Positions 10,835 to 21,258 of a DNA stretch of 64,000 nt are shown here, one piece after another. Origin of the DNA: Linepithema humile. Taxonomy: Eukaryota > Arthropoda > Insecta > Hymenoptera > Formicidae. The stretch spans positions 10,168,001 through 10,232,000 of the forward strand of contig NC_090130.1 of the NCBI RefSeq assembly GCF_040581485.1, written 5' to 3'. Each line of letters opens with the position of its first letter. Within the stretch, counting starts at the first letter, position 1. The notes beneath the pieces were generated by a model. It saw only the letters and a list, made by a program, of their open reading frames with translations, had not been told where the DNA came from and did not search any database. A program made the position numbers and the translations under genes.

Positions 10835-11822
10835 TATTACTTAATTACTTCTTATATATACCGTCTTGAAATGTCTTGAAATATTAGTTATATATAATAT
10901 ATATAAACTTATATAAATATACAATACCAATGTATATGTATAAATAAAAAAATATACACTCACCCGAAAAAAAAGCGGTACACTGAAAATGTGGGAAAAA
11001 TTCATCAAATTTCAACTGACGATAACTTCGTAAATAATAAAGATAGAAAGTTCTATAAAATATGGAAATGAAGCTAAAAATCTCTACTTTAAGAATCAAT
11101 TTATTTCAATGTTGCAAAATAAATTTATTGAAAATGGCGGATGACAAAGCGCGAGCATGCAAAATTGAAAAATAATGGTTCGAGTTTGCGACGGTGCACG
11201 GTATAAACAAAAAATTGTAGCTTATTGGGATCAAAAGCGTACGAAAGTACAGAGTCTCCTCTTTAAAATGCTTTTTTATGCATCTTGATACGATGATTTT
11301 TCGCCGAGAGATTCGCATTTGAAGAAAAAGGCAGATTCTTACTTCAAATGCGAATCTCTCGGCGAAAAATCATCGTATCAAGATGCATAAAAAAGCATTT
11401 TAAAGAGGAGACTCTGTACTTTCGTACGCTTTTGATCCCAATAAGCTACAATTTTTTGTTTATACCGTGCACCGTCGCAAACTCGAACCATTATTTTTCA
11501 ATTTCGCATGCTTTTGCTTTGTCATCCGCCATTTTGGAGAAAGTTATCACACATTATTGCGTTATGAATTTTCGAACACTAGACATCCAAACTTTTAAAA
11601 TGGTTTTTAAAAAATCCTGCTAGCTGTATTACGTGCCGAGATATTCAATTTTGAACCAGACCGAATTGCAAGAATAAGAATTCTGTGGTTATCAGCTCCG
11701 CGGTATTTTAAAACTCCAAACTCTCCTTACGGTTATAAGTATCAATTCTGCTCTTGGCGTTACCCAGGATCAACGGCGTGGACGTGGCAGAAATCTGATC
11801 CCGTGTGCACATGTAGGCACGT

Positions 11823-11912
11823 GTGTATGTGTGTGTGTGTGTGTGTGTGTGCGTGCGTGTGTCCGTGCGTCCGTGCGCGTGCGTGCGTGCGTGCGTGCGC
11901 GTGCATGCGTGT
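11823..11912. repeat. (TG)n / (CGTG)n microsatellite
   Basis: Alternating GT and GTGC/CGTG runs lie inside the Tc1-like element, downstream of the transposase. ORFs rich in Val/Cys or His/Thr across it are artefacts of the repeat. Confidence 0.9.
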
Positions 11913-12025
11913 GTGTGCGCGTGCACCACTGGGATAAGGACCTCATGGCTCGTTAGATCCACGATATTTTACGACTCCAAACCCTCCCGGTGGTGCGTGT
12001 ACAATTGTGTGTGCGCGCGCGTATA

Positions 12026-13045
12026 TTAATAATGGGTATGACCTCCTCGTGCGCGTATTACCTCATTCATGCGACGAGGCATACTTCTTATTAGTGTTCT
12101 AATTTCAGTCTGCGTAATGTCATTCCACTCTATTTCAAGAACTCTTCGAAGTTCTGGCAATGACTGAGGAGCAGGTATATGATTTCGTACTTTTCTGTTA
12201 ATATTGTCCCATAGGTGTTCAATAGGATTTAAATCTGGACTCATTGCTGGCCATTCGAGTCGATTTATGCCAACTTCATCGCAGAAATCAAGCACTTTTC
12301 TCGCAACGTGCGGTCGAGCATTGTCTTGCATAAACAAAAAGTCCTCTTCGATGAAGTGCGCATACGGAACAACGTACGGTATGAGTACGTCTTCCACGTA
12401 TACATCTGCGTTCATGTTTGCGTCAAAAAAGTGGAGATCTGTGTGAGCATTCGCAGAAATTCCTGCCCAAACCATTACAGAGCCACCATTGTAGCTAGGC
12501 CTCTCACTTACAGTACAGTCTGCAAATCGTTCTCCAACGCGACGGTATACTCGTTCTCGTCCGTCTGAAGAATACAGACAAAAACGAGATTCGTCGCTAA
12601 AAAGAACGGTACTCCATTCTGCATATGTCCAGCCTGCATGCTCGACAGCAAAATTGAGTCGAGTTACGCGATGGCGACGCATAAGCGAAGGTACATTTGC
12701 TGGCCTGCGCGGAAAAAGACCGTGTTCCGCTAATCTGTTTCGAATAGTGTCAACGGATACATTACATTCGCGGACATCTCTTAAATTGTTTCGAATTTGA
12801 ACAGCCGTTCGATGTCTGTCTCTTAATGAATTTAAAACAATAAATCGGTCATCGTTTTCATTCGTACAACGAGGACGTCCCGAACCAGGTCTTCTTTGGA
12901 CAGAATTAGTCTCCAAGTACCTAGCATAAGCACGTTGCACGGTTGACACTGATAAATCAAGTGCCTCAGCAACGTACCTTCGACTTCTCCCATCTTCAAT
13001 TAACGCTACAACTTGAGCAGCTTTTTCAGGACTTATCGTCGCCAT
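12026..13045 (-). CDS. Tc1-family transposase, full length, 339 aa
   Basis: Uninterrupted ORF on minus starting MATISPEKAAQVVALIEDGR. Residues ~1-115 form the paired-type double helix-turn-helix region (RSRRYVAEALDLSVSTVQRA, then the GSGRP linker typical of Tc1). The catalytic triad is visible: D in LFSDESRF, D in MQDNARPH, and E in SPDLNPIEHLW, with 34 residues between the second D and the E (DD34E, Tc1 family). Length is standard and no lesion is seen. It would bind the inverted repeats and carry out cut-and-paste transposition at TA. With terminal repeats on both sides the element may still be active. Confidence 0.93.
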   Translation of the reverse strand: MATISPEKAAQVVALIEDGRSRRYVAEALDLSVSTVQRAYARYLETNSVQRRPGSGRPRCTNENDDRFIVLNSLRDRHRTAVQIRNNLRDVRECNVSVDTIRNRLAEHGLFPRRPANVPSLMRRHRVTRLNFAVEHAGWTYAEWSTVLFSDESRFCLYSSDGRERVYRRVGERFADCTVSERPSYNGGSVMVWAGISANAHTDLHFFDANMNADVYVEDVLIPYVVPYAHFIEEDFLFMQDNARPHVARKVLDFCDEVGINRLEWPAMSPDLNPIEHLWDNINRKVRNHIPAPQSLPELRRVLEIEWNDITQTEIRTLIRSMPRRMNEVIRARGGHTHY

Positions 13046-13144
13046 AATTGACCAATAATTTCAATGCGAAAAGATTAATTATTGTTTACTTTGACGAAGT
13101 CGTACGAATAAGTAACGCGTCTCGAAAGAAAAAGATCAAGAGAA

Positions 13145-13195
13145 ATCAAGCACTCTTCTCGCAATGTGCGGTCGAGCATAAACAAAAAGTCAGGG
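13145..13195 (-). pseudogene. Duplicated scrap of the Tc1 transposase
   Basis: AAATCAAGCACTCTTCTCGC, AATGTGCGGTCGAGCA and ATAAACAAAAAGTC repeat the part of the transposase near 12287-12342 that encodes the second catalytic Asp region. About 7 bp are missing between the second and third blocks. It lies upstream of the transposase start, next to the inner right repeat, and is a rearrangement by-product. Confidence 0.7.
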
Positions 13196-13790
13196 CGGAG
13201 AAATCACAAAAGATCTGCAGACATCTCCTTCGGATGCAAAACAATTGATTGAAAAATAATGGTTCGAGTTTGCGACGGTGCACGGTATAAACAAAAAATT
13301 GTAGCTTATTGGGATCAAAAGCGTACGAAAGTACAGAGTCTCCTCTTTAAAATGCTTTTTTATGCATCTCGATACGATGATTTTTCGCTGAGAGATTCGC
13401 ATTTGAAGTAAGAATCTGCCTTTTTCTTCAAATGCGAATCTCTCGGCGAAAAATCATCGTATCAAGATGCATAAAAAAGCATTTTAAAGAGGAGACTCTG
13501 TACTTTCGTACGCTTTTGATCCCAATAAGCTACAATTTTTTGTTTATACCGTGCACCGTCGCAAACTCGAACCATTATTTTTCAATTTTGCATGCTCGCG
13601 CTTTGTCATCCGCCATTTTCAATAAATTTATTTTGCAACATTGAAATAAATTGATTCTTAAAGTAGAGATTTTTAGCTTCATTTCCATATTTTATAGAAC
13701 TTTCTATCTTTATTATTTACGAAGTTATCGTCAGTTGAAATTTGATGAATTTTTCCCACATTTTCAGTGTACCGCTTTTTTTTCGGGTGA

Positions 13791-13792
<2 letters not shown>

Positions 13793-13857
<65 letters not shown>
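13793..13857. repeat. (TA)n microsatellite
   Basis: About 32 TA units immediately follow the right end of the Tc1-like element. This is consistent with insertion into, or expansion of, a TA-rich target. Confidence 0.95.
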
Positions 13858-13862
<5 letters not shown>

Positions 13863-14545
13863 GGAACGTATATTGTGAGGACACTTTCATTGAACATTAT
13901 ATAAAGACGAAAATGCTCGATATTTAAAAAAATTAAACATACATATATAAAATTCCATTAATGTACTCATCTACATGTTGATGTATACCTATGTATACAA
14001 AAAAATATGTGTGTTAGTGTCGGTCCTCATAATATACGGTCCACGTACATATATATATATAAATACGAGAACAATAAAATTCCATTAAATAGAAATTTTA
14101 CAGGTTTTCATGTTAATCTTTGATGATTGCAAGTGAATGTTTACGAAGTTTATTAATTTAGTAACGGATCCTTGTGCTCATATTAACATACATCTACAAA
14201 AATAGTTCAAACATTTTATATTTTAAAATTATTTTTAAAATTTATTTTTGAATAAACAAACATAATATGAAATGTTTAACATTATATTATATTTTTTCGA
14301 CATTTTTTTTTTTTATTTTTTATGTTATTATTATTATAAATGTATTTAAATACCGCGCAATCCTTTATATATTTCTGATATTTAACTTGAACGCATTATA
14401 TTTATTATACACTTTCTTCGCCCATTTCGACGTCATGGATCTCTTTTGATCTAAAAATATACAATGTTATTATAGTCAATTGAAGTTACACAATAAAATT
14501 ATAGGCATGTATGTATATAAAATAGTAATAACTGATCAAATATAC
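13858..14545. other. AT-rich intergenic, no gene recognised
   Basis: Low-complexity AT-rich sequence lies between the microsatellite and the 3' end of the DUF4806-type gene. A short CACGTACATATATA string echoes the microsatellite edge. Nothing else is supported. Confidence 0.4.
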
Positions 14546-15552
14546 TCACACTTCTCTATCATAGCGTTGCTTAGCACCAGAGAGCCATTTTCCAATCCAA
14601 TTAATTACATCTTTTGCAGTGCTATTTTGCTTTGTCGTTGTAGCCGTGATGTCTAAAAAACGAAAGGTAAACTTATTATAATTATCAAAATTATTAATAT
14701 TTGTATTTTTTCCGAATACGAAGGAGTAAATTATGATAACAGTCGAAACAAAATAATTACTGCATACGAATTGAATACTTACTCAAAATTAGCCATTTGA
14801 AGGTTTTCGAATGGCTTCGTCTTTTTAAATCCAAGCCAGCTGCAATTTATGGCTAACTGATTATCAAGAGTTTTTTTCATCATTGTATTCACTCGCTCTT
14901 GATCATTTTTTCCACCCAAACTTAGTAAGTAGTTAATCTAAAATTCATATTAATAAATTTACATTTCAGTTTCTGAATTACGACTTCTTAAATTTAAAAT
15001 TGAACTGTAACCCAATAACCCCGTATGAAGTATTTCTTAGTTCATCTGTGATTATTAGTCATAATAATCACAGATTATATAATAAATTATAACATAATTA
15101 ATATAATGCTAAAGCATTTGTGTTTCTATTATTATAAATATTCAGTATACATATGCAAAAACATGCAGTGTACGCAGCTATCGTAATATGTAAAATGTTA
15201 TAGAATTTTTTTTTATTACAAATGAATCTTATAAATATAATGAATCTTATAAATATAATAATTATAATGTTACATTGACAAGCAGTTGTTCTATAAAATA
15301 TTATAGTATGAAAAGAAAGCGTGAATGAAACTTTGCTAATGTATTTATAATAATATTAATAATATGTCATATATATATACAACAGATTATAGATAGTTCA
15401 CGATTTTTGCGTCAGCAAAATAGAGCAGTTGGATAATAACAATTATAATGTTTTCTCGGATACATGCAAGTGAGGGATACAAACTCAAACCAAAGCGAGT
15501 GCTTTTATTTTACTAACTATATATTCATATAAAATACCTTTGCATATAAATA

Positions 15553-16441
15553 TTAGGTCCTTGAATAAGTTCTCGCTGTTTCTTAAAAGATGGCGTAGCG
15601 GCACTCTGTGCATGGAATTTCGTACGGAAACGCATCAGCTAAGTAGTACTATATGTAACCTCAAATTCTAGTAGATACAGTTTACCACAGTGTCAACCAC
15701 GTGTTTAATTACCTATTGCGAAAATGTCTACTTTTGTGCCAAATAAAGTGTTTTTGCGGGGAATTTTATTGCACTGCTTTATTCAAAAGAAATCTGCAGC
15801 TGAAGCACACAGAATTCTTGTTGAAACATATGGTGACAATGCTCTGTCGAATACGACATGCAGAGACTGGTTTAGGCGCTTTAAAAATAATGACTTTGAC
15901 CTTGAAGATAAAGAACGTTCTGGAGCACCGACAAAGTTTGAAGACGAAGAAACCTAATGAAACTATCACGGGAGCTCGCTATCGACTTCAGATGATGCGT
16001 TTGAGTCGAGCTCTAAAAGAAAAGCGGCCACTATACGGGCAGAGACACGACAAAGTCATTTTGTTACATGACAATGCTCGGCCACATGTGGCAAAACCAG
16101 TCAAAACTTACCTGGAAACGCTTCAATGGGAAGTTCTACCTCACCCGCCGTATTCACCGGACATAGCCCCCTCGGATTACCACTTGTTTCGGTCGATGGC
16201 GCATGGTTTGAGCGAGCAGCGCTTCCATTCTTTCGAAGAAACCGAAAAATGGGTCGATTCATGGATTGCGTCAAAAGATGAATCGTTTTTTCGACGGGGG
16301 ATTCAATTACTGCCAGAAAGATGGGAGAAAGTGGTCTCTAATGATGGACAATACTTTGAGTAAAGTTATTGTAAGCCTTATATTTTAAATTAATGTTTTT
16401 TTTTAACAAAAAAAACAGCGAGAACTTATTCAAGGTCCTAA
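15553..16441 (+). mobile_element. Non-autonomous mariner copy A, 889 bp
   Basis: Terminal inverted repeats TTAGGTCCTTGAATAAGTTC ... GAACTTATTCAAGGTCCTAA are flanked by TA at 15551-15552 and 16442-16443. It lies in intron 4 of DUF4806 gene #1, antisense to it. The same 889-bp element occurs inverted at 29239-30127. Confidence 0.95.
15724..16363 (+). pseudogene. mariner transposase with internal deletion (copy A)
   Basis: The amino-terminal helix-turn-helix part (MSTFVPNKVFLRGILLHCFI through DWFRRFKNNDFDLEDKERSG) is followed by a deletion and frame change near 15950. The remaining frame carries LLHDNARPHVAKPV and YSPDIAPSDYHLF, with 34 residues between the two Asp (DD34D, mariner). The first catalytic Asp and its surroundings are gone, so no active enzyme can be made. 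A 220-aa shifted frame (15701-16363) is a by-product of the deletion. Terminal repeats are intact, so it could be mobilised in trans. Confidence 0.9.
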
Positions 16442-16500
16442 TAATATATATATATATATATTATTTATATGCAAAGGTATTTTATATAAATATATATATG

Positions 16501-16553
<53 letters not shown>

Positions 16554-17318
16554 GAGATATTGACGTACGGCAGGATTAATGTACGATTCTTGTTTTTAAT
16601 ACATGAACGCTAAAGAGGCCTCAACTATAAAGTACTTTATTATTATTAGAAAAATAATCCATTAACAAAAACTTCGACAAAATAAAGAATTTTCAAATAA
16701 ATTTTCAAAAATCGGCCGATTTCATATTTACTGACTCGAAAATGAAGAATTAAATTATTCCAGCTGGAAATTTCATAAATTATGAGATGAGATGTGACGT
16801 GTGTTATTAAAGTCGTATTTTCGTATATAAAAATTTATTTTAATAAAAAGTAGAAGTTATTTTGATATTGTGTTTTATTTGGATCTCTTCTCGTTGTCTT
16901 AAAAAGAATCGTTAATTGAGAACGTTATGCCTGCAACATCAGCTTATAAATAATTGTATTATTTTATTTGTAAACAATGATATTTATTACGGATAATATT
17001 GCAACACTTAAGATTCTATTTAAAAGTTGGATTATTCGTGGTATAATATTTTAAAATACGAATTATTTTAGACAAATGTAATAATTTCCACGAACATATT
17101 TAAATTATCGAACTATGATATATTTCAAAATTTTAAATTAACAATTACAGAAGTATAAAGCTGTACAGCTACTTTTCAAAAATGACCACATACTTTATAC
17201 TTTATATTATACTTGGAAAACTGCATGAGCGCAATTTCTTGTTTTTATACAATTATAACTATAATTATCAAAATAATTAGTAATTAAAGGAAAAAGAAAT
17301 GTTTCATTAATATCATAC
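16442..17318. other. Intron sequence with (TA)n tract
   Basis: Part of intron 4 of DUF4806 gene #1. It holds a (TA)n tract at ~16506-16550 and AT-rich sequence without motifs. Confidence 0.6.
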
Positions 17319-18349
17319 CCATTTTGTACGAAACTCTTCCTTTAGAAGATTTTTTTCCATTTTCTTCAAATCTTCCTCATTTTTTAACGGTAGGCTTTCT
17401 GCAAATTTGCAAATGTCTACTGTTGTATCTGTCAATAATGCGTGTGATTCTTGTCTTATATTCTCGGTTGGTCTGTTTTTTTTCAGTTCTTCAAGTTGTA
17501 CTAAAATCTTGTGTTGAAGAAACAGAATTTCCTGCATGTAAGCTATATAGAAAAAAAGTAATGTTTTAAAATAAAATGACATATTTCAACAAATCATAAT
17601 TTAATAAACATTGCAGGTAATACAAATTAAATTAAAAAAGATGTAAGAAATAGTAATGTAGAAATTCAAAATTTAAAAAATTACCAATTTCAACAGGTTT
17701 ATCTTGTTGCTCCTCAATTTTTTAAAACAATTTCTTCAATGGATCCAGTTTTTGCATTGACGATGTCTTTAGTACGACACTTTCAAAAGCAATATTTGGT
17801 TCGAAATTTCCGTTTTTTGCAAATGCGCCATCGTCTTTCTCAATTTCTGTTGATACAACAACTTCTGTTGATACAATTTTCATGATAACAATCCAATATC
17901 ATTAGAATGAACATAATGAAATTTAGAACATAAGAATAACATGTACCGTCATCGTTAATATCATCCTCGTCATCACATTTTTGTGTCGGTGAATCAATAA
18001 ATTGAGAATCTTGTTGGCTCATGTTATTCACAACAACATCGAATTTCCTGCTTTTACGCATAATGCTGCTACCTTTTGGATTTTTTGATTTTGGCATATT
18101 TTCTTCATTAGGTGCGATTGGAAATGATGGCAATACTTTAGATGTATTGCGTCTTTTGACTGGCAATGCATCAGAAGAATCACCATCGGAACCATAAGCA
18201 TCATCTGAATGTCGTATTTTAGCTCGTGTACGCCTACTTTTTTTATACTCTTCCGGAGTAATAGATTCTATATCAGAAAACTCCAGACCCATTGCAACTT
18301 TATCAACTGCTTGTTCGTATGAACCTAAAAAAGAAAAAAAAAATATATA

Positions 18350-18910
18350 CAGGGTGTCTGGCAATAATCGCCCCACCGGTCATATACAGGTAGAGGAGGT
18401 CAAATCGAGTANNNNNNNNNNNNNNNNNNNNNNNNNNNNNNNNNNNNNNNNNNNNNNNNNNNNNNNNNNNNNNNNNNNNNNNNNNNNNNNNNNNNNNNNN
18501 NNNNNNNNNNNAAAAGTCCTTTACCATTTTTTAATTTTCATAATAAGTACTGAGTAATTAACGAAAAAAGATCGGCGAATCCGCGCGAGTAAAGCACGCG
18601 CGGTGAGAAGGACGTCCCACTGCTACGCGATCACTAGGACACAAGGATCTAGCGTTACGCGCCGCTCGTATGTTGCCATTGTCATTTGTAGAGCGCTCCT
18701 CCCAACGCTTCATCGCGCGCCTAGTGATCGCATAGCAGTGGGATGTCCTTCTCGCTGCGCGCGCTTTACTTGCACGGATTCACCAATCTTTTTTCGTTAA
18801 TTACTTAGTACTTATTACAAAAATCAAAAAATGGTAAAGGACTTTTCTACTCGATTTGACCTCCTCTACCTGTATATGACCGGTGGGGCGATTATTGCCA
18901 GACACCCTGT
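18350..18910. mobile_element. Foldback element in intron 1 of DUF4806 gene #1
   Basis: The left end CAGGGTGTCTGGCAATAATC and the right end GATTATTGCCAGACACCCTG are inverted. Arms match through CCGGTCATATACAGGTAGAG, the TTAATTAC region and the CACTGCTACGCGATCACTAG block, meeting near 18680. There is no coding capacity. A 100-N gap interrupts the left arm. Confidence 0.85.
18412..18511. other. Assembly gap (100 N)
   Basis: Exactly 100 N, a placeholder size. The intact right arm of the surrounding foldback predicts that the two sides are separated by about one base. Confidence 0.95.
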
Positions 18911-19282
18911 ATATATGTAGAACAATTGTAATGTACAAATAGTTTTTAATTATTGAATTTGTATAAGGCGTGTTGTACGCATTATTTTTTTAAGTATACC
19001 TGCTTGTCCTACAATTTTCTTAATTTTACATTTTTTCCAGTCTTCTTTTGGCGACTCCATATTACAAACTGCTTTATTAATTTTTATTTGATTTTGGTAA
19101 AGAGGCCAATAAGCTATTGTTCGATCACGATTAAGCCACGTAATTGGAATCATTTCAATCCCCTCGTCAAACTCCACAATTTTATATTTTGAGGTCGTCA
19201 TTGTCGACAAACAAATGCGTCCAAAACGTGATTCCAGCAACTAGATACTGTTATATAAACGCTATAAAATGTCATGACAGAT

Positions 19283-20396
19283 GGTTAAACCTTAGAACAT
19301 ATATACTGGAAGAGGCATAGCCTATCTAAATATACATAACAAAAGTGTCCCCTACATCTATCTATCCTTGTCTGTACAAAATCGGTCAATGCGCTTGCGC
19401 GAATGAATAACCGCTTAAGTTGAAAGTAGAAAGATTTAAAATAGGTGGAAGGCATTTGAAAATTTGATTATAACAATTTATTCTTTAAGTTATATTATAA
19501 TATAATTGCAATATATTATAAATTATATATAATAATATGTAGTAATATGTAATAATAGTCTTGCGAAATAAAATATAAAAATAATGATGCACATAACCAA
19601 TAAAAACAAATACTGTAATGAACAATAATTATATACAGGATGTACAGGATGAACTAAAATAAGATAACAAACTTTGAGGAGCAAGACCAAACATAAAAAA
19701 AAATTTGACATCAACATATGTTCGTCAAACCCACTGTTACTGATATAAAATATATATTATTAATGAAAAATAAAAAAGTAATATTTATTATTATGTAATA
19801 TTCTCGCTCCTCTAAAGTTTGTTATCTTATTTTAATTATATCTTGTATATATAGTAACTAGTACAATAAAAATTATTATAATAAATAATAAAAAAAATAT
19901 TTAAAAACTTCATTGATGTTTAAATCTTTAAGAAATCTAAACGTTGTGGACAGAATATATAATAACATTTTAGATTATTTTAATGTACGTTATACGTACA
20001 ATATACCTTTTATATTTCTAAATTAATTCAAGATATAACCTCAAAGCTAAGAGCTTTAAATTACAAAGTAAATCTATACTTACGCATGAAGAGATATTTT
20101 GCTACGGTTTGTTGAGTTACATAAAATGCAATAACGTCCCATTTTTACATATATTTTTATTACTTTATTACTATACCCGATACTGTACTTTTTTATGATT
20201 ATTTCTTTAGACTTGATTATATTGGAAAACTTGTCATAGATAAGCTTGTCTAGTTTGTCATCACACACATCAACATAATCGACGCATGCGTATTGCAATA
20301 AAATGTACAGACAAAGATAGATAGATGTTGAGGACAACGGCAAGTCAGCTATGCCCCTTCCAGTATATATGTTCTAAGGGTTAAACCGACAAATGA
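19283..20396. repeat. ~110-bp inverted repeats flanking a 0.9-kb segment
   Basis: GGTTAAACCTTAGAACATAT and ACTGGAAGAGGCATAGC at 19285-19325 recur inverted at ~20345-20392 (GCTATGCCCCTTCCAGTATA, then TGTTCTAAGGGTTAAACC). The ATCTATCTATC/TTGTCTGTACA part matches further inward. The enclosed segment holds a small foldback (19635-19851, ends CAGGATGTACAGGATG and TTATATCTTGTATA, matching TAAGATAACAAACTTTGAGG) and a short zinc-finger-like exon. It may be a terminal-inverted-repeat element. Confidence 0.6.
20084..20142 (-). CDS. Possible THAP-like first exon
   Basis: The minus frame MGRYCILCNSTNRSKISLHA ends at a GTAAGT donor. Two Cys near the start followed by Ser/Lys and an aromatic-poor turn recall the start of THAP zinc fingers, but the exon is only 20 residues and no second exon was found. 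It sits between Tnp2-like pseudogene #1 and DUF4806 gene #1 on the same strand. Low confidence. Confidence 0.25.
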
Positions 20397-20399
20397 ATA

Positions 20400-21258
20400 A
20401 TATATATTCTCATAAAACACGTTTCCGATACCGGCTTGTAAATCTCTTAATATAAGTATGATGTTTACATAGCGGCGTCTTTGATATGCCGCGTCTTTGT
20501 TCTAGCGCGTTAGGACCGCCGTGACTTTGATCCGCCATTGCCTTGATTCGCCGCGTTTTTTGTGGTGGCCACCACTTTTCATATGCGACATCGACGAATC
20601 GCGGCATCTTAGACTGATAACCACCAATTGGATCAAATTAGAGGAGGTCCTAAGATCTCTTGGTGGCGGCGCGCATCTTTCCGTTTTTCAATATTCGCCT
20701 AGTAGCTCTCGAAGTGAACAGTCTCTTACAATATTATTCGATACAATCGGGGACTCAGGGTAACCTCAGGTTAACCCCTAGGCGTTATCCTCGCAATAAC
20801 ATATTTTGAGGAGAAGTGATTACTCATGTACTATAAGTGACACAAATAAACTTATTGTGAATCAGCAATTTTATTCATTGTTTGTGCCTTGCATTAAATA
20901 AAAACAATGCGGACATTAAATTGTCCAAGCTGATCGGAACAGATACAGAAATAACACGAATATAATATGCAAAGTATATAATATATGACGAAAATACTAA
21001 CCTTTCAAAAATCATGAGTGTTATGCAGTAATATATTGGTTTTCAATATAATTTACTTAAAGATTGATTAAAGATTGATTAAAAATTGATATTAATAATT
21101 TAAACATTTCGTCACAAAAAAATGTCCCTTTTTCTTATGTTAATAAAAAAGAAATGAAAGAAAAGAATTTACTTTATCGTTGAAAATTGAAAAATGGAGA
21201 CAATTCCAATTGGAATAATAGGACTACAAAAAAAGACAACATTTCTTTATTATTTACG
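20400..21258. other. Intergenic between Tnp2-like #1 and the inverted repeat
   Basis: A GC-richer part (20460-20780) has repeated GCCG/CGTCTTTG strings, followed by AT-rich sequence. The short ORFs here have no recognisable motif. Nothing else is supported. Confidence 0.4.

Larger units (their letters stand above)
8512..10945. repeat. Large palindrome with ~1.2-kb arms, spacer ~35 bp
   Basis: The left arm (8512-~9692) and right arm (~9728-10945) are near-identical inverted copies. Matches run from the outer AT-rich TATATATTATATATAACTAA block through the coding exons to the central CAATCGACCCCTTGAATACA block. Each arm carries the same four-exon gene reading outward from the centre. Arms differ by scattered substitutions and small indels in the proline-rich repeat. 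It abuts the Tc1-like element at 10957. Confidence 0.9.
10957..13794. mobile_element. Tc1-like DNA transposon with long nested inverted repeats
   Basis: Termini CACTCACCCGAAAAAAAAGC and its complement are flanked by TA, the Tc1/mariner target. Outer inverted repeats are ~377 bp (10957-~11337 and ~13418-13794). Immediately inside each lies an inverted partial copy of ~180 bp (11343-~11530 and ~13234-13408). The module therefore occurs four times, and both ends form a hairpin centred on TTCAAATGCGAATCTC. The transposase gene is on minus in the middle. Repeat-derived ORFs starting MRISRRKIIVSRCIKKHFKE come from the modules and are not considered genes. Confidence 0.85.
14546..19201 (-). pseudogene. 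DUF4806-type gene #1, six exons, one in-frame stop
   Basis: Starts at ATG 19201 (MTTSKYKIVEFDEGIEMIPI, then the TWLNRDRTIAYWPLY motif). Exons: 19201-19000, 18324-17947, 17846-17685, 17542-17319, 14937-14783 and ~14652-14546. Phases agree through exon 5. Exon 2 is Ser/Asp and basic-rich. Exons 4-5 encode the DUF4806-like core: LPLKNEEDLKKMEKNLLKEE, then YLLSLGGKNDQERV and NQLAINCSWLGFKKTKPF. The last exon (KDVINWIGKWLSGAKQR) is one base out of phase with exon 5. An in-frame TAA sits at 17722-17724 in exon 3. These two defects suggest a decaying copy, unless splicing avoids them. A foldback element lies in intron 1 and a mariner in intron 4. It lies downstream of Tnp2-like pseudogene #1 on the same strand. 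Confidence 0.7.

Noticed and set aside
11106..11623. Repeated MRISRRKIIVSRC ORFs (also at 13190-13644)
   Set aside because: They are parts of the Tc1-like terminal repeats, present in both orientations, with no family motif.
11708..12029. His/Thr-rich and Val/Cys-rich ORFs
   Set aside because: They translate the (TG)n microsatellite in both directions.
15701..16363. 220-aa mariner ORF as a novel gene (also 29317-29979)
   Set aside because: Its first part is out of frame with the transposase and exists only because of the shared internal deletion.
18303..18557. ORFs spanning the N gap
   Set aside because: Their length depends on the unknown bases; the sequence is a non-coding foldback.
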